Under the pieces are notes generated by a model. The model was not told the origin of the DNA and made no database searches. It saw only the letters and a program-made list of their open reading frames with translations. Positions 29,044 to 39,143 of a stretch of DNA of 64,000 bases are shown here, one piece after another. Source of the stretch: Lachancea mirantina. Taxonomy: Eukaryota > Ascomycota > Saccharomycetes > Saccharomycetales > Saccharomycetaceae. Location: the NCBI GenBank assembly GCA_900074745.1, contig LT598469.1:1116001-1180000 (forward strand), given 5' to 3'. The stretch's first letter is position 1; the number at the start of each line of letters is the position of its first letter. A program made the position numbers and the translations under genes.

Positions 29044-29571
29044 ACAATAAGAGGTTTTCCAAAAATCAAAAGCACAAGATAAATTCAAAAATTTCACGAG
29101 GTAAGAGGAGCGCACTCTGCTTCTCTCAATGTTTTCTATGATCTGATGCATTAATCCCGTTCACACCGTCATTCCCTTTGCATTTTCTGTTGAACTTCTA
29201 TTTCTAGCATTGCACTTGTTCATTTCAATTTTCGTCCAATCGAGTTGCCCTTTGGCCAGTGGTCTCGCTTTAACGAGATCCTTTTTAAGTTCTCATGCTA
29301 CAGTCTTGGTTGGCATGCAGCATTAGCCTCAACGGTACTGATATTCAGTTCCTTTGGTGGAGCCCTTTTATTTTCATTATCCTCATCTCAATTTTTTTAA
29401 TTACGTTCATATATGCTCAAGTAAGTGGAAACGCAAATAAACTAATTCCTATCATGCCTGATTATCGGAGAGTTGTCTCTGGCGTTATTAATAACGATCG
29501 GTTGGTTTTAGCGTTCTTGGAGCGAAAGTGCCAAATCCTCTCAGATCAAAAAATTCCCGTTTAGTAAAAAA
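29044..29571. other. intergenic after the second PIR gene
   Basis: 528 bp. An ATG-started frame at 29295-29564 would encode 89 hydrophobic residues, but it has no recognisable family and ends against the tRNA terminator; I treat it as chance. The A-run 29566-29571 is the tRNA-Cys terminator. Confidence 0.4.
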
Positions 29572-29643
29572 AGCTCGCACCCAGGTTCGAACTGGGGACC
29601 AACAGATTTGCAATCTGCTGCGCTACCACTGCGCCATACGAGC
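29572..29643 (-). tRNA. tRNA-Cys (anticodon GCA)
   Basis: 72-nt cloverleaf on the minus strand, no intron. The acceptor GCTCGTA pairs with TGCGAGC, discriminator T. The anticodon stem CAGAT/ATCTG closes the loop TTGCAAA, giving GCA. The T arm has CCAGTTCGAACCTGG. A T6 run follows directly. It lies about 380 bp from the left end of the DNA transposon. Confidence 0.97.
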
Positions 29644-30024
29644 AACAAGTTGGTAATAGGGCGAGCTGAGAGCAACTTATACTCAAAAATGTGTGCGAAG
29701 TGGTAAACACAAGAAACGGGCGAATATTGCTGTCCATCGCCATCTATGAAAGCCTTTAACCTCGTAGGATATAAAGTATTTCGATTTATCATACATGCGA
29801 GGAGCTATACTTTTAATCAAAGTGAATTTAAACCAAGCCCTCTCTTTAATTTCTCTAACAGATGATCATATTGAAAAGCCAGAGCCAATTAAAGGAACCT
29901 GGCCAAGATGCGTTCTCCTAGTAGTTTCGTTATTTGAATTGTAGTTGCAGGTTAAAGGACCTATGTTAAGCTCGTTACAAACGACAGCTAAGTAGGGTAC
30001 TTGTAAACGACTTGGTTTATAATA
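29644..30024. other. spacer between tRNA-Cys and transposon
   Basis: 381 bp. The last 30 bp (29995-30024) are a partial copy of the transposon's terminal repeat, starting GGGTACTTGTAAACGACTT. The rest is unremarkable. Confidence 0.6.
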
Positions 30025-30068
30025 GAGTACTTGTAAACGACTTTGGGTTTGTAATGCGAAACGACTTG
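30025..30068 (+). repeat. left terminal inverted repeat of the transposon
   Basis: 44 bp beginning GAGTACTTGTAAACGACTTT. The right-end repeat at 33325-33368 is its reverse complement except at five positions. The first 30 bp are also present just outside, at 29995-30024. Confidence 0.88.
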
Positions 30069-30276
30069 TGGTAAGTTTATTTCTTTTTTTTGCCACAAGT
30101 CAAAACACAAGTTAAATATATCAAGTATCCTGGGGAAACTTTCCACAAGTTGATCTGGAGTATAATTCGTGCTTAGTGCCTTGGGAAACAAGTACCATTC
30201 ATGAACAAACAACACCAAATTTGACGATTGATGGGATCGACGGACATAACAACTGGAAGACAAGTTCTAAAGGGTC

Positions 30277-31557
30277 ATGGAAGCTATGGATCTTGTGGGT
30301 GATAACAATCCAATAGGCTCGATTCGATCTAACACTCCACCAAGTGATCTGCTTCCTGGTGAAGAGGTGCAGGCCAACTCAACAACTGAAGCTGGCCTTC
30401 ATGATGAGGATAGAGCATCTGCCACTGCTGCTCACGTTGGCAGCTCAAGGGATCATCCTGCAATGGAACAAACTGAGCTCTATCTGGAGTACTTCCATTC
30501 TGCAATTATAAGTGAGGATTTAGCCACCATAAAGAATCCTCGCCTTTCACAAGCAAAAATGGCTGAAGCTATCAAAGGACTGGTAAGAAAAAAAGGCTAC
30601 AAATCAGCAGATCATGGTAAAGAGTATAAGTTTAGATGGACTGACGACTCAACTTACTATTTAATTAAATATTGCTGTGAAGTTGGTCCTTTTTATGGCT
30701 TCGAACATCTGAAATCACCGACGGTAAAGAAGTTAGAACGAAGCAGTTTCATCTCTCTCAAGTGGAGTTGTATTTTGTATGATCTTCTGATGTCGCTAGA
30801 ATTTGAAAACAATGTGATACCAACAGAAAGTCAAATCAAACAAAGATGCTGATATCTGACGGAACTCGGGCATCCCAAATTATTTGCTGTCACCACCGGG
30901 GATGAGAGAAATCCCTTCTCGCTGACAGGTGTTGACAAAGTTGATAACGTCTTGGAAGAGCTCTGTAGGTTGAAAAACGATTCGGAACTTAGCAGGGCAG
31001 AGATTCAGAAACGTATTACCCATCAACGAAATAATAAAAGGACTGCAGGTCAAATGTTGTCCTCGAATAGTATTCCAAACATCATTGAGAGAACATGCTG
31101 TTCGGATTTTGAAGAAGAGTCGTCTATAGATGATGTGAACCAGCTCCAAAATATCACAATCAGATGCAGGAACAGGCCTGAAAATTTGTTGATCTCAGGA
31201 GATGCCACTCCAGATGGTCGTTCGCTTTCAGAGTTTTCAAAATCAATGAGAGAAGAGCATGAAGCGGCAAAAGCAAAGACGAAGGTAACTCTTTCGGAAG
31301 AAAGAAAATACCAAAAAAGATCTCAGCAGCAGAAGGATGTTGAGTTAGCGCTAAAACGCCGAGAATTGGACTTAAAGGCTGAGAAAAGCAAGTTCAACAG
31401 CGAAATACTCAGGCGCGGACAATTCGAATTCGACGCCAATAAGATTGAGACACTTATAAGGATCGTGGGATCAGCTAAAAGCTTAGAAAAGGATAATTCC
31501 CCATTTACCGACGGTTTACAGAAGCTGATTAATGATTTTCTCAGCCGTTACCTGTGA
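30277..31557 (+). pseudogene. transposon Myb/SANT-like DNA-binding protein, one in-frame stop
   Basis: A frame of 427 codons (stop included) starting at ATG 30277 is interrupted only by TGA at 30850-30852; reading continues in the same frame to 31557. Around residues 95-195 it resembles a Myb/SANT-like domain: FRWTDDSTYYLIKYC, a tryptophan in SLKWSCILYDL and PTESQIKQRC. The C-terminal third is charged and coiled-coil-like (KRSQQQKDVELALKRRELDL). PIF/Harbinger elements carry such a second protein, which in characterised members binds DNA and helps the transposase into the nucleus. Compared with the transposase it is strikingly well preserved. Possible fates: recent death by one mutation, read-through, or a retained N-terminal DNA-binding fragment of 191 residues. 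Confidence 0.7.
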
Positions 31558-31582
31558 AACGATCATTAAAAATGTGGCAGCA

Positions 31583-32880
31583 TCAGTATTTGCTACAATT
31601 TGTTCCTTTGACCATTTTCAAGATCGTTGCTGTAACGCTGTTCAGGTCAAGTTTTCCAGTTGATCGAAGTTGCTCATATTGTCTCGTGTGGAAAGTGCCC
31701 ACTCCTTGATCATCGATAAGCAAGTTGTCAAAGTACTTTGGAAACTCAAGCCTACTCGTGAGCTCCTCGAAGCTCGGTGGAGATATTTCGAAGTACTCGG
31801 ATGCTGGTGACTCTTCTAGACAATGTTTAAGGTTCGTCAGAAATACAGCGATGGTAAAATAATCACCACAATACCTCACTCCTCCTACCTTCAACTTTCC
31901 ATAGTTGTTGAAAATCTGGAAGTTGTTCTTTACTGCCCCGAAAAACCACTCAATCGAAACACGAGATTTAGAGAGGGTTCTGTTATATTCCTTTTGCGCG
32001 GCTGTAAGGTTCTGTCCCTTAAATCCTACTGTAAGCAAGTCAGAACTACTGTACGCGGGATCCGCATATATTCTGTATTGAACGCCATTGGTGTTCAATA
32101 CAGAATATTGGTGTTCAAAGCAGCTTTTAATATAGAGGCCAGACCGCTGTTCGCTAAGAGAAAGGAATCATGCTGGCTGCCAGCAAAGGGTCGTTAAGTC
32201 TATGCAAATACCATCAGGGGTAGTCACCGCTTGGTATTTCAAAATATGGCTTTTTTATGCCCGGTATACGCTGAGTTTTTCAACTTAGAGCTTCCATGTG
32301 GCCACGTTATCGTTATCTGCGTGCCATCGACATATCCAACAACTCTGCTTTTAGGTATTGATTTGCTAGACTTCAGAAGGCTTTGGTCAATGAGCGATAA
32401 GCGGCTCGCGAGCAAAAGGGCGTTTGCGACTGACAAAGCTGGATTTACAATGTGAAACAAGTAACAGGTCATGAATGTGATAATTTTGGACGTCGCAGAG
32501 GGTTCTCTCCCACATAGACTGGTCAGCGCTGTGTAAGTTCAGTCGGTTTTCAATCTAACGATGAAAACGCAAAAACATTCAAATGCGTCAAGTGCGTACG
32601 AGCCAATATTAGAAGGTATCCTCAATGTCTTGGCCACACTATCGAAATCAGGCTTACTAAATCCAATTAGTTTTCGGAAGGTGGCGTCGGTGAATCTTAA
32701 TCGAAACATATCACCGCATTCATACCTGACATTATAACTAAACATTTTTACCCCGGCTTCTGAGCCTTCTTTTACGTTCAAACTCGATCTCATCGGCACG
32801 CCGCTTTCTGAGATGTTATTTCATTGCTTCGCGCTCTTCGTTGCGAAAGACTCCTTGATCCTCTAAGTCCTCATGAATCA
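31583..32880 (-). pseudogene. broken PIF/Harbinger transposase
   Basis: Minus-strand remnant in several frames. Pieces of the DDE nuclease are clear: RVVGYVDGTQITI (first Asp) at about 32340, RIYADPAYSS (second Asp) at about 32060 and LSKSRVSIEWFFGAVKNN (Glu) at about 31960. An N-terminal piece includes DATFRKLIGFSKPDFDSV near 32690. It carries an in-frame TGA at 32539-32541, at least two small frame breaks near 32160-32240, a 20-bp insertion at 32087-32106, and probably a further stop and shift near 32800. The N-terminal start is therefore uncertain. No active protein can come from it. Confidence 0.8.
32068..32108. repeat. 41-bp palindrome inside the transposase remnant
   Basis: Bases 32068-32087 and 32089-32108 are complementary apart from one pair (32084/32092). 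A 12-bp direct repeat ATTGGTGTTCAA occurs at 32087-32098 and 32107-32118, 20 bp apart. The second arm looks like a 20-bp inserted inverted copy of adjacent sequence. Confidence 0.85.
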
Positions 32881-33324
32881 TTTGCGGCGCTCGCCGTGCG
32901 GTCTTGTTTTTCTCTAACGAATATGAGCATTACCATATTGGTATCTTAAAAGATACTGGCCTGGACGATAGTTTTGGAGAAACTCACGAAACCCGTCAGT
33001 GCTTAAATGACGGTCCAGATGCTCCAAATAGCCTATGTTACTGTGGCCCTCGCAAACTTCTTAATGTATTCGCGCAAAGTAGTCTATGTTTGGGCTTGTT
33101 TTCATACTGAATTGTTATCACGCATAGAAGTAACTCGAAAAGTAGCAGAGTAGGTTTGCATTTGGATCATTGATTTCATTAAGCTCCTTATCTTTACCTA
33201 TTGACGCGTGAATAAAGTCTTTACATTAAATGTCATGTGTTGACACGTTTTCCTACCTACTTCTCAATGCAAACCCCAATCTGCTTACAAGGTATGCCGT
33301 CCAACTTAGGGTTTTCTCCTTTCG

Positions 33325-33368
33325 CAAGTCGTTTCAAATTACAAACTCAAGGTCGCTTACAAGTACTC
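33325..33368 (-). repeat. right terminal inverted repeat of the transposon
   Basis: Reverse complement begins GAGTACTTGTAAGCGACCTT and matches the left repeat at 39 of 44 positions. Confidence 0.88.
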
Positions 33369-33555
33369 AAATGCCAACGACAGGAACCCATGGTCCTAGA
33401 CTTCCTCTGGGAGTTACCACAGCTCTCAGCAGGAACAAATATTTGAAACGTTTGTCATATGGCAATGAAATGCTTAAAACTCTAAAAAACCTATTTTGTT
33501 TGCAATAGAAAGAACTGGATGGGTATGAAGGATAGAAAACTGGCAAGCACGAGCT

Positions 33556-34350
33556 TTAACAGCTGATGAGCTTGACAATCTCCAAATGCACAGGAGAACA
33601 TTGGCCGCCGATGGACTGATCGTACAAGTTGTAGAAAGATCCCGACAAACACTTGTAGAAGACATCGTTATCACCGATAGCCAAATTTCCGTCTGGAGTG
33701 ATGGACCAGCCAGCGGCGTAGATTGCACCGGCTTGTGGTGGGGGACCGTCGAATTGGAATTGTCTGTTGGCGACAATGGAACCGATTCTGCCCTTGTTGT
33801 CCTTCAAGATACCGTTTTCCAGGCTCATTTCCAAAGTTCCGTCCGAACTACAGGAGACCGCGTTGATTGTGATGCCAGTGCTAGATGCCGACGCAGAACC
33901 TGACGAGAGAGTCGTAGTGGTCTTGTCTTCAGATGTGGCAGAAGCTTGAATTTGACCGTCGGACACCTGTGAAGCTCCAGAGGCCGTCAAGACCGGGCTT
34001 GAAGAAGCTGCAGAGGTGGCTTGAGGCTGGCCATCTGTTATTTGAGAAACTGCAGCTTCAGTCTCGGTGCTGGAAGCGGCAGAGGTCGATGTGACAGAAG
34101 AAGCTTGAACTTGTCCATCGCCGATTTGAGAAACAGCGTCTCTCTTAACTTTACCGGTGGCAGCGCTGCTCGTAGCAGAAGCGGACGCAATTGGAAGAAC
34201 AGCAATACCGAATGAAGTGCTGAAGGAACCAGCACCGCCATTGTAAGTAGCGGTTGGCGTCAATGTAGTCCAGGTTGAGGACGAAGAATCGTCAGCTGCG
34301 ACAAGAGCACTGGAAATGACGGCAGAAGCGAAAATGGATTTTAGTTGCAT
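33556..34350 (-). CDS. CIS3: PIR protein of the Cis3/Pir4 type, three repeats
   Basis: 264 residues. Signal peptide [19 protein letters not shown]; Kex2 site GKVKR; three PIR motifs ([18 protein letters not shown] and SQVSDGQIQ), then the C-terminal four-cysteine domain ending KLISC with the C-66-C-16-C-12-C spacing. Few repeats and position next to FAR1 fit S. cerevisiae CIS3 (YJL158C), which has one repeat. TATAAAAG at 34439-34446 (minus orientation) is about 90 bp upstream. Base composition is less GC-rich than in the divergent PIR pair, and it lacks their 99-bp shared tract. Confidence 0.93.
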   Translation of the reverse strand: MQLKSIFASAVISSALVAADDSSSSTWTTLTPTATYNGGAGSFSTSFGIAVLPIASASATSSAATGKVKRDAVSQIGDGQVQASSVTSTSAASSTETEAAVSQITDGQPQATSAASSSPVLTASGASQVSDGQIQASATSEDKTTTTLSSGSASASSTGITINAVSCSSDGTLEMSLENGILKDNKGRIGSIVANRQFQFDGPPPQAGAIYAAGWSITPDGNLAIGDNDVFYKCLSGSFYNLYDQSIGGQCSPVHLEIVKLISC

Positions 34351-34979
34351 AGCGAGTGAATGGAGGGACCAATGATTATGATGTTACCTGGACACCCTCA
34401 TAAGAAAAAGCTAACCTTGAGAAAGAATCTGGTTGAACCTTTTATATCCGGAGCTGAACAAGAATTCGCCAATTTTTTCGCGAACCTCAGTTCTGGAACT
34501 TTTTTTCCTTAAACCAAAACAAATAAACCACGAGCCTTGACCGAGCCCGGTTGCTCCTTTGGGCAACGGACATCCAATTTTCTTTTTAAGTTTTCGTTTC
34601 CATACGTTTCCTCCCGGTCGCCACGAAACAGCGAGGGCTTTTTTTGGAATTTATAAATTTCTGTGACCAACGTCGCGTTTTTTGCCCTTTTAGCATCCAA
34701 AATTCACTTGATCGAGAAAAATTGCAATTCTTCAATACACCTGGTAATGGTAGCGGGAATTCGACCCATAGGGTAAAACGAGTACTTTGCAATGTTTGTT
34801 TGAGAAAAACCGGGCTTCGTCTCCCAATTAGAGCTAGATCGGCCAACCGTGTCGCATAGTTGCTGAATCATAAATTAAAACCGTGCTAGCGCATTGTCAT
34901 TTTGAGATTGTAGAACGCAGTAGCGTAGGAACTTGGCGATGGCAGACAGATAGCAGAACGTACCTCATTAATGCGGACC
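34351..34979. promoter_or_regulatory. CIS3-type gene promoter region
   Basis: 629 bp upstream of the minus-strand PIR gene and downstream of FAR1. The only motif I can support is the TATA element at 34439-34446. No gene recognised. Confidence 0.5.
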
Positions 34980-37900
34980 TTAAGTATCACTCCATTCATC
35001 TTGGCAGGCTAGAATTGTAGCCAACTTGAGCATTTGGAGTTTGGCGACGTCATTATGAAGCGAATCATCAGGATTTTGGGCATATGATGAGCTTAAAGCT
35101 CCTGCAATCGATTCCAGCTTCAAGCACAACTTTTCAGTACGATCGCAGATGCCCTCGAACCCTTTTGTTTGCTGATAAAAGCTTGGAATTGCACATAAAC
35201 AGTTCCGGCTTAGACAGAATATGATCGAGACAAGCTGGTGCAATTGCGCAGCCAAATCCTGTGAATTTTGGCCATAAAGCGCTCGAAGAGCTTCTACAAC
35301 AGTAAGGTCAATGTGCCTGGAAACAAACAGTGCTTCCTGAGCTGCACTGAGAGGTGGTGCGAAAGAGATATCCAAAACTTCACTATCCCGACTGCTAAAG
35401 TTGTCTACCATTAGCAAGCGCGTCGGCTGCAAATTTGACAGCTTAGTCTTGTACTGGCTGAAGCGTATCTCGCACCCATGAGAAAATCCATGGAAGCGGC
35501 GGAGGCACGAGTTGCTCGCCCATTGTGCTGAAAAGCCAAGCAGTTCACCTGTTTGCCAAGACGCCCTTTTGCGAAGGTTGCTCAAATTCACGTTCACCTG
35601 AAAAACGATATTTTTTGTCTCTCCAGGACGTAAGGGGCCGATTACAAATGATGCTTCTGAGCAAGGTGCAACTCTTGACAATTTCCCGTTTTGCTCGATG
35701 GCAGAGAATTGAACAAGTCTCTCGTCCAGACTTTTGACGTCAACGACGAGATCTTGAGCTGATTTATCGTGTAACTCTGAGAAAAGCTTTGCCATGTCTA
35801 TGTCAGCAAACGCAGTTGCAATCCGAACCTTAACATTATAAAAAAACCCTTCGACAGACTCGTTCAGCCTAACTCCACTGTTACAACTGCAGTACTGCAA
35901 CAAGGTGAATTTGTGTAGTCTCAAGGTTTTAGTTAACAGGCTTCGTATTCTATTGGAGAAAAACTCCTTCTCCATTGAACTGTGTGTACTTTTGTCGCGA
36001 TCACTCCCCAAAATAACCAAATGTCTTTGAAAAGCCAGGTCAGGAGGGTTTGTTGACAAGAGTTTATTGCTCGTTTCCAGCATTACCATCAGTTCGCTTG
36101 AATCGCTTAAGAAAATACTGTTATTATCGTAAACCTTTAATGACTGGAAAAAGTCACTCCATCCATCCCAATTTTTTGACACCATTCCCAAGAAAGTACC
36201 GAAGGGGCCGACCTTCCCTGCGCCGTCGCGTCCAACTAATATGATACCTACCAGATCTGCATCCGAAAGCGATATCAAAACTTCGTGAAGTTTATCGACG
36301 ATCAAGATCAAGAGCTCGGCATTTGAATGAACAAGCGGTTTGCAATTGATTAAACTCAAGCACAGAACGATTTTGAGAGGCGACCCTTCTTTCTCGTAAT
36401 TCGATTGACAGGAGACACGTCTCGAAAGCGTTGAAGCAGAAACGTCCGAAAGGCCACTTTCATACCCGACGCCAGCCCTTAAACAGTTAGAAATTTCATC
36501 TGGAAGAAGCGAATCTCCATTAGTCGTAAAATCTTGAAGAGGGACAACGACAGATGACGCCATGTGCCTCTTGGAAGCATTTTTGAGATAATGAGTCCAT
36601 TTTTTCATTATCCGAGCGTCACCATGCCAATTAATGAATGCTTCATGTAGGGATTTCATCTTCAAATTCAGCACCACGGTGAAAGCATCTATTGGGTGCA
36701 GCTGGGAAATCTGATCTAGCGGAATATCTGCCACTATGGATGTTCCTTGGAAGAATGCCAAATTGTTTTCGAAAAGATACGCTTCAACCTCAGCCCAGGT
36801 ATCTCCGTCTTGCGAAAATTCCATGCGATCAAACAAAAGCACCTCTTTTGAATTAAATGAAGTGTTTTCGAACCGAACTGCGAGAGCTACGTTAACCTTC
36901 GTTTTGATTGCCCTCATTTCCGAATCATTTTTCTTACCACGACCATCGAACGGTTGCAACTTGGGGACAAAGGCATTTATCACATATTGCAATGTCGTGC
37001 ATTTGTCACCTTCTATCACTGAAAGCTTTGGGAGCTGAGGTAAGATGTGAACGCTAGGCTGAAAAGAAAAATCTGAGTCGGCGGTGACATAACTAGCGTT
37101 TTCATCTATCGAGCTTCTCGAAAACCAACTGGAAGTGGTTGATCTGGTAATTATTTTCGGACGAGCAAGTGTATTTTGCGATTGAACTGGAGTGTGAAAG
37201 CCGTGACAGGAGAAGTCTGAATTTTTAATGAGCTGTTCGAATGGTGTCTTCAATTCATGGCTTTCCGAAGTGTAGCTGAGCGGAGAGTACTCAACGACTG
37301 CGCGTGGAGGTTCCTGCGAATGAGAATGAAAATCTTTCATGTACCATTCTGATTCTACTGAAAACCTTGAAGATACTGTGTCTCGAATTAGAATTTTAGC
37401 TGTCATCTCTGCAAGCAGATCTTCGCTCTTCGGCCTTGACTCCTTCGAGCAAAGCTCACATATTGGAAACTTATTTCGACTCATCGTACTCTCATATGCT
37501 ATTTGAAAGCAACCCAAGTGGCACTGATGATCGCAAGACAATTCTACAATTTTTTCACCTGAAAGGACTGTTTCTAAGCGCTCACCGCAGACACTGCACT
37601 CACTTGAAACAAAATAGCGTGGACCAGAAATCTTTATGAGGTTTTTTTCAAGGCTTTGTGCAACTGTTGAAGGCTCATCTTCAGCATTTGGACGTCTCGG
37701 AGCATGCATCCAGGCTTCGCCCGGAATTTTTGCGTTGCTGAGCTGATATGAGTGTTGCCGCGTTCTTGGAGTAAATTTGGAGGGCGTGTGGTCATAATGT
37801 TCTGAGAACTGTTTTTTGGGATATTTCAAGCAAAGCGGGGAGTCAAGCATCTCCTGGCGTTGAGGAGACGTCCTACTTTTGACAACAGTAGAAGGAGGTG

Positions 37901-38243
37901 TGTTTAACTGAGGCAGAATGAGAGGGGTGGGTGTCTTCCTGCGCTGCTTCATACCGGTAATCGGCATATCGGTATTTAGCCGATTGCTTGAAAGATAGCA
38001 TTCGCTGTCTTCAATCCCTTGCAGTGTCCTTGGATTGACCAACACCGGAACCTCGTCTCTAGATGACCTGCGCGACTGCAAGGCGCTACCTGGACTGAAT
38101 GCTTTGAGTGAAGAAGTCATTCTTCCAAGAACACCGTCTGAAACTTTTTTAACAGGTCTGGAAGACGGTGAACTGCCATTGATGCTTGGAGGTGTGTGAA
38201 CTTGTTTGGTCCGCGACCCTGAAACAGGCGTAGCCAAATTCAT
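34980..38243 (-). CDS. FAR1: Far1-like pheromone-response scaffold
   Basis: 1087 residues from the ATG at 38243 (a TTG ten codons upstream is ignored). A RING-H2 domain at about 212-262 starts CSVCGERL and continues CDHQCHLGCF and CELC. A PH-like domain follows at about 465-560 and a von Willebrand A-like domain at about 615-770 with VGRDGAGKVGPFGTFLG, nearly the same as in S. cerevisiae Far1 (YJL157C). Far1 arrests the cell cycle in G1 by inhibiting Cln-Cdc28 and links G-beta-gamma to Cdc24 for polarity. The protein is about 250 residues longer than the S. cerevisiae one (830), with extra sequence at the C-terminus. Order PIR-FAR1-SSY5-FBP26-VPS35 is exactly YJL158C-YJL154C. Confidence 0.94.
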   Translation of the reverse strand: MNLATPVSGSRTKQVHTPPSINGSSPSSRPVKKVSDGVLGRMTSSLKAFSPGSALQSRRSSRDEVPVLVNPRTLQGIEDSECYLSSNRLNTDMPITGMKQRRKTPTPLILPQLNTPPSTVVKSRTSPQRQEMLDSPLCLKYPKKQFSEHYDHTPSKFTPRTRQHSYQLSNAKIPGEAWMHAPRRPNAEDEPSTVAQSLEKNLIKISGPRYFVSSECSVCGERLETVLSGEKIVELSCDHQCHLGCFQIAYESTMSRNKFPICELCSKESRPKSEDLLAEMTAKILIRDTVSSRFSVESEWYMKDFHSHSQEPPRAVVEYSPLSYTSESHELKTPFEQLIKNSDFSCHGFHTPVQSQNTLARPKIITRSTTSSWFSRSSIDENASYVTADSDFSFQPSVHILPQLPKLSVIEGDKCTTLQYVINAFVPKLQPFDGRGKKNDSEMRAIKTKVNVALAVRFENTSFNSKEVLLFDRMEFSQDGDTWAEVEAYLFENNLAFFQGTSIVADIPLDQISQLHPIDAFTVVLNLKMKSLHEAFINWHGDARIMKKWTHYLKNASKRHMASSVVVPLQDFTTNGDSLLPDEISNCLRAGVGYESGLSDVSASTLSRRVSCQSNYEKEGSPLKIVLCLSLINCKPLVHSNAELLILIVDKLHEVLISLSDADLVGIILVGRDGAGKVGPFGTFLGMVSKNWDGWSDFFQSLKVYDNNSIFLSDSSELMVMLETSNKLLSTNPPDLAFQRHLVILGSDRDKSTHSSMEKEFFSNRIRSLLTKTLRLHKFTLLQYCSCNSGVRLNESVEGFFYNVKVRIATAFADIDMAKLFSELHDKSAQDLVVDVKSLDERLVQFSAIEQNGKLSRVAPCSEASFVIGPLRPGETKNIVFQVNVNLSNLRKRASWQTGELLGFSAQWASNSCLRRFHGFSHGCEIRFSQYKTKLSNLQPTRLLMVDNFSSRDSEVLDISFAPPLSAAQEALFVSRHIDLTVVEALRALYGQNSQDLAAQLHQLVSIIFCLSRNCLCAIPSFYQQTKGFEGICDRTEKLCLKLESIAGALSSSYAQNPDDSLHNDVAKLQMLKLATILACQDEWSDT

Positions 38244-39143
38244 GAGACCTGGTATCTGGCGGCCTTGAAACAAGTTTGCATCAGCGCCAGTGGACCCTCA
38301 ATTTTATATAGGTCAACCCTGTATTTTAGTTAAACTGTAGTTCCACACATCCGTGAAAGTTCGTGAACTCAAACTGATCGATGCCCCAAATGTGGGGTAT
38401 CCCGGTCAGAATCCTACGTGATTTTAGTTGTGCCTCATTAGTGTAGACCGGAAATAGGGCTGGTCGTGCAACGGCATGTAAGCGTAAAACATATCTCAAT
38501 CGTAGTTTTAGGGCCTTCCACCCCTAACGTGATGCGGTGCGTGAGGCCGATAGCCTTTTCCTAGTCGAACTCGTATCTGTGACATTTTGAAACCAGTGAG
38601 GATCGCCTAAAACTCTGGGAAGATTGTCAAGTGAGTTTTCTTTGCCCTTCTTGGTTAAAAGTCGTCAGTAGCTCCGAGCAACTCAAGCAACGACCCATTT
38701 CCCTGCATAAGCGCTATTGAGGCTGCATGGAACAGCTTTAAACCCCACCACAAACTTTGTTTGTCGAAAAAGTTCAGGTAAGATCATCTATTGAGTTTCC
38801 GCCGTCGTAGTATACAGTTGTGATTCGCAGTCATAATACGATATAGGGGCTCAAATGCATTAGTGCCTACATTTACACGGCCACATTGATTGAGGAAATT
38901 TTGATTTATGCTAAATACGCGTCGTTATGAATGGAAGCTTTCCCTCGCAATCAAATAAGGGTCAAAATAAGGGAAAGATCCATCAGGAATGGATCTCCAC
39001 AGTTATACTATGTCACTGATAACGATTAGCCGCCGATAGTGTAAACGCTTTTCCTTTGTTATGAAAGTATGTGTGTGTATCATGTGAATGGGATCAGTGT
39101 TGTCTACCAGCCGGTATTCATTTTCTCGCTCAAAATTAGCTTT
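38244..39143. promoter_or_regulatory. FAR1 promoter region
   Basis: 900 bp upstream of FAR1 and downstream of SSY5. A TGAAACA pheromone-response core is at 38266-38272, very close to the start codon; a weaker TGAAACC lies at 38588-38594. No gene or RNA recognised. Confidence 0.4.

Larger units (their letters stand above)
30025..33368. mobile_element. decayed PIF/Harbinger-type DNA transposon
   Basis: About 3.3 kb bounded by 44-bp terminal inverted repeats (30025-30068 and 33325-33368, 39 of 44 positions equal), both starting GAGTACTTGTAA. Inside are two convergent coding regions about 25 bp apart: a Myb/SANT-like protein on plus and a DDE transposase remnant on minus. That two-gene layout and the transposase motifs (VDGTQI, YADPAY, RVSIEWFFG) are those of PIF/Harbinger elements. 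I see no matching 3-bp target duplication at these exact ends. Several lesions in the transposase mean it is dead by itself. It has inserted between two PIR genes. Confidence 0.82.

Noticed and set aside
29295-29564. Hydrophobic 89-codon frame between PIR gene and tRNA-Cys
   Set aside because: No family resemblance, ends at the tRNA terminator, in AT-rich sequence where such frames arise by chance.
30022-33371. Target-site duplication of the transposon
   Set aside because: The three bases left of 30025 (ATA) and right of 33368 (AAA) differ, and the alternative left end at 29995 does not match either, so none is claimed.
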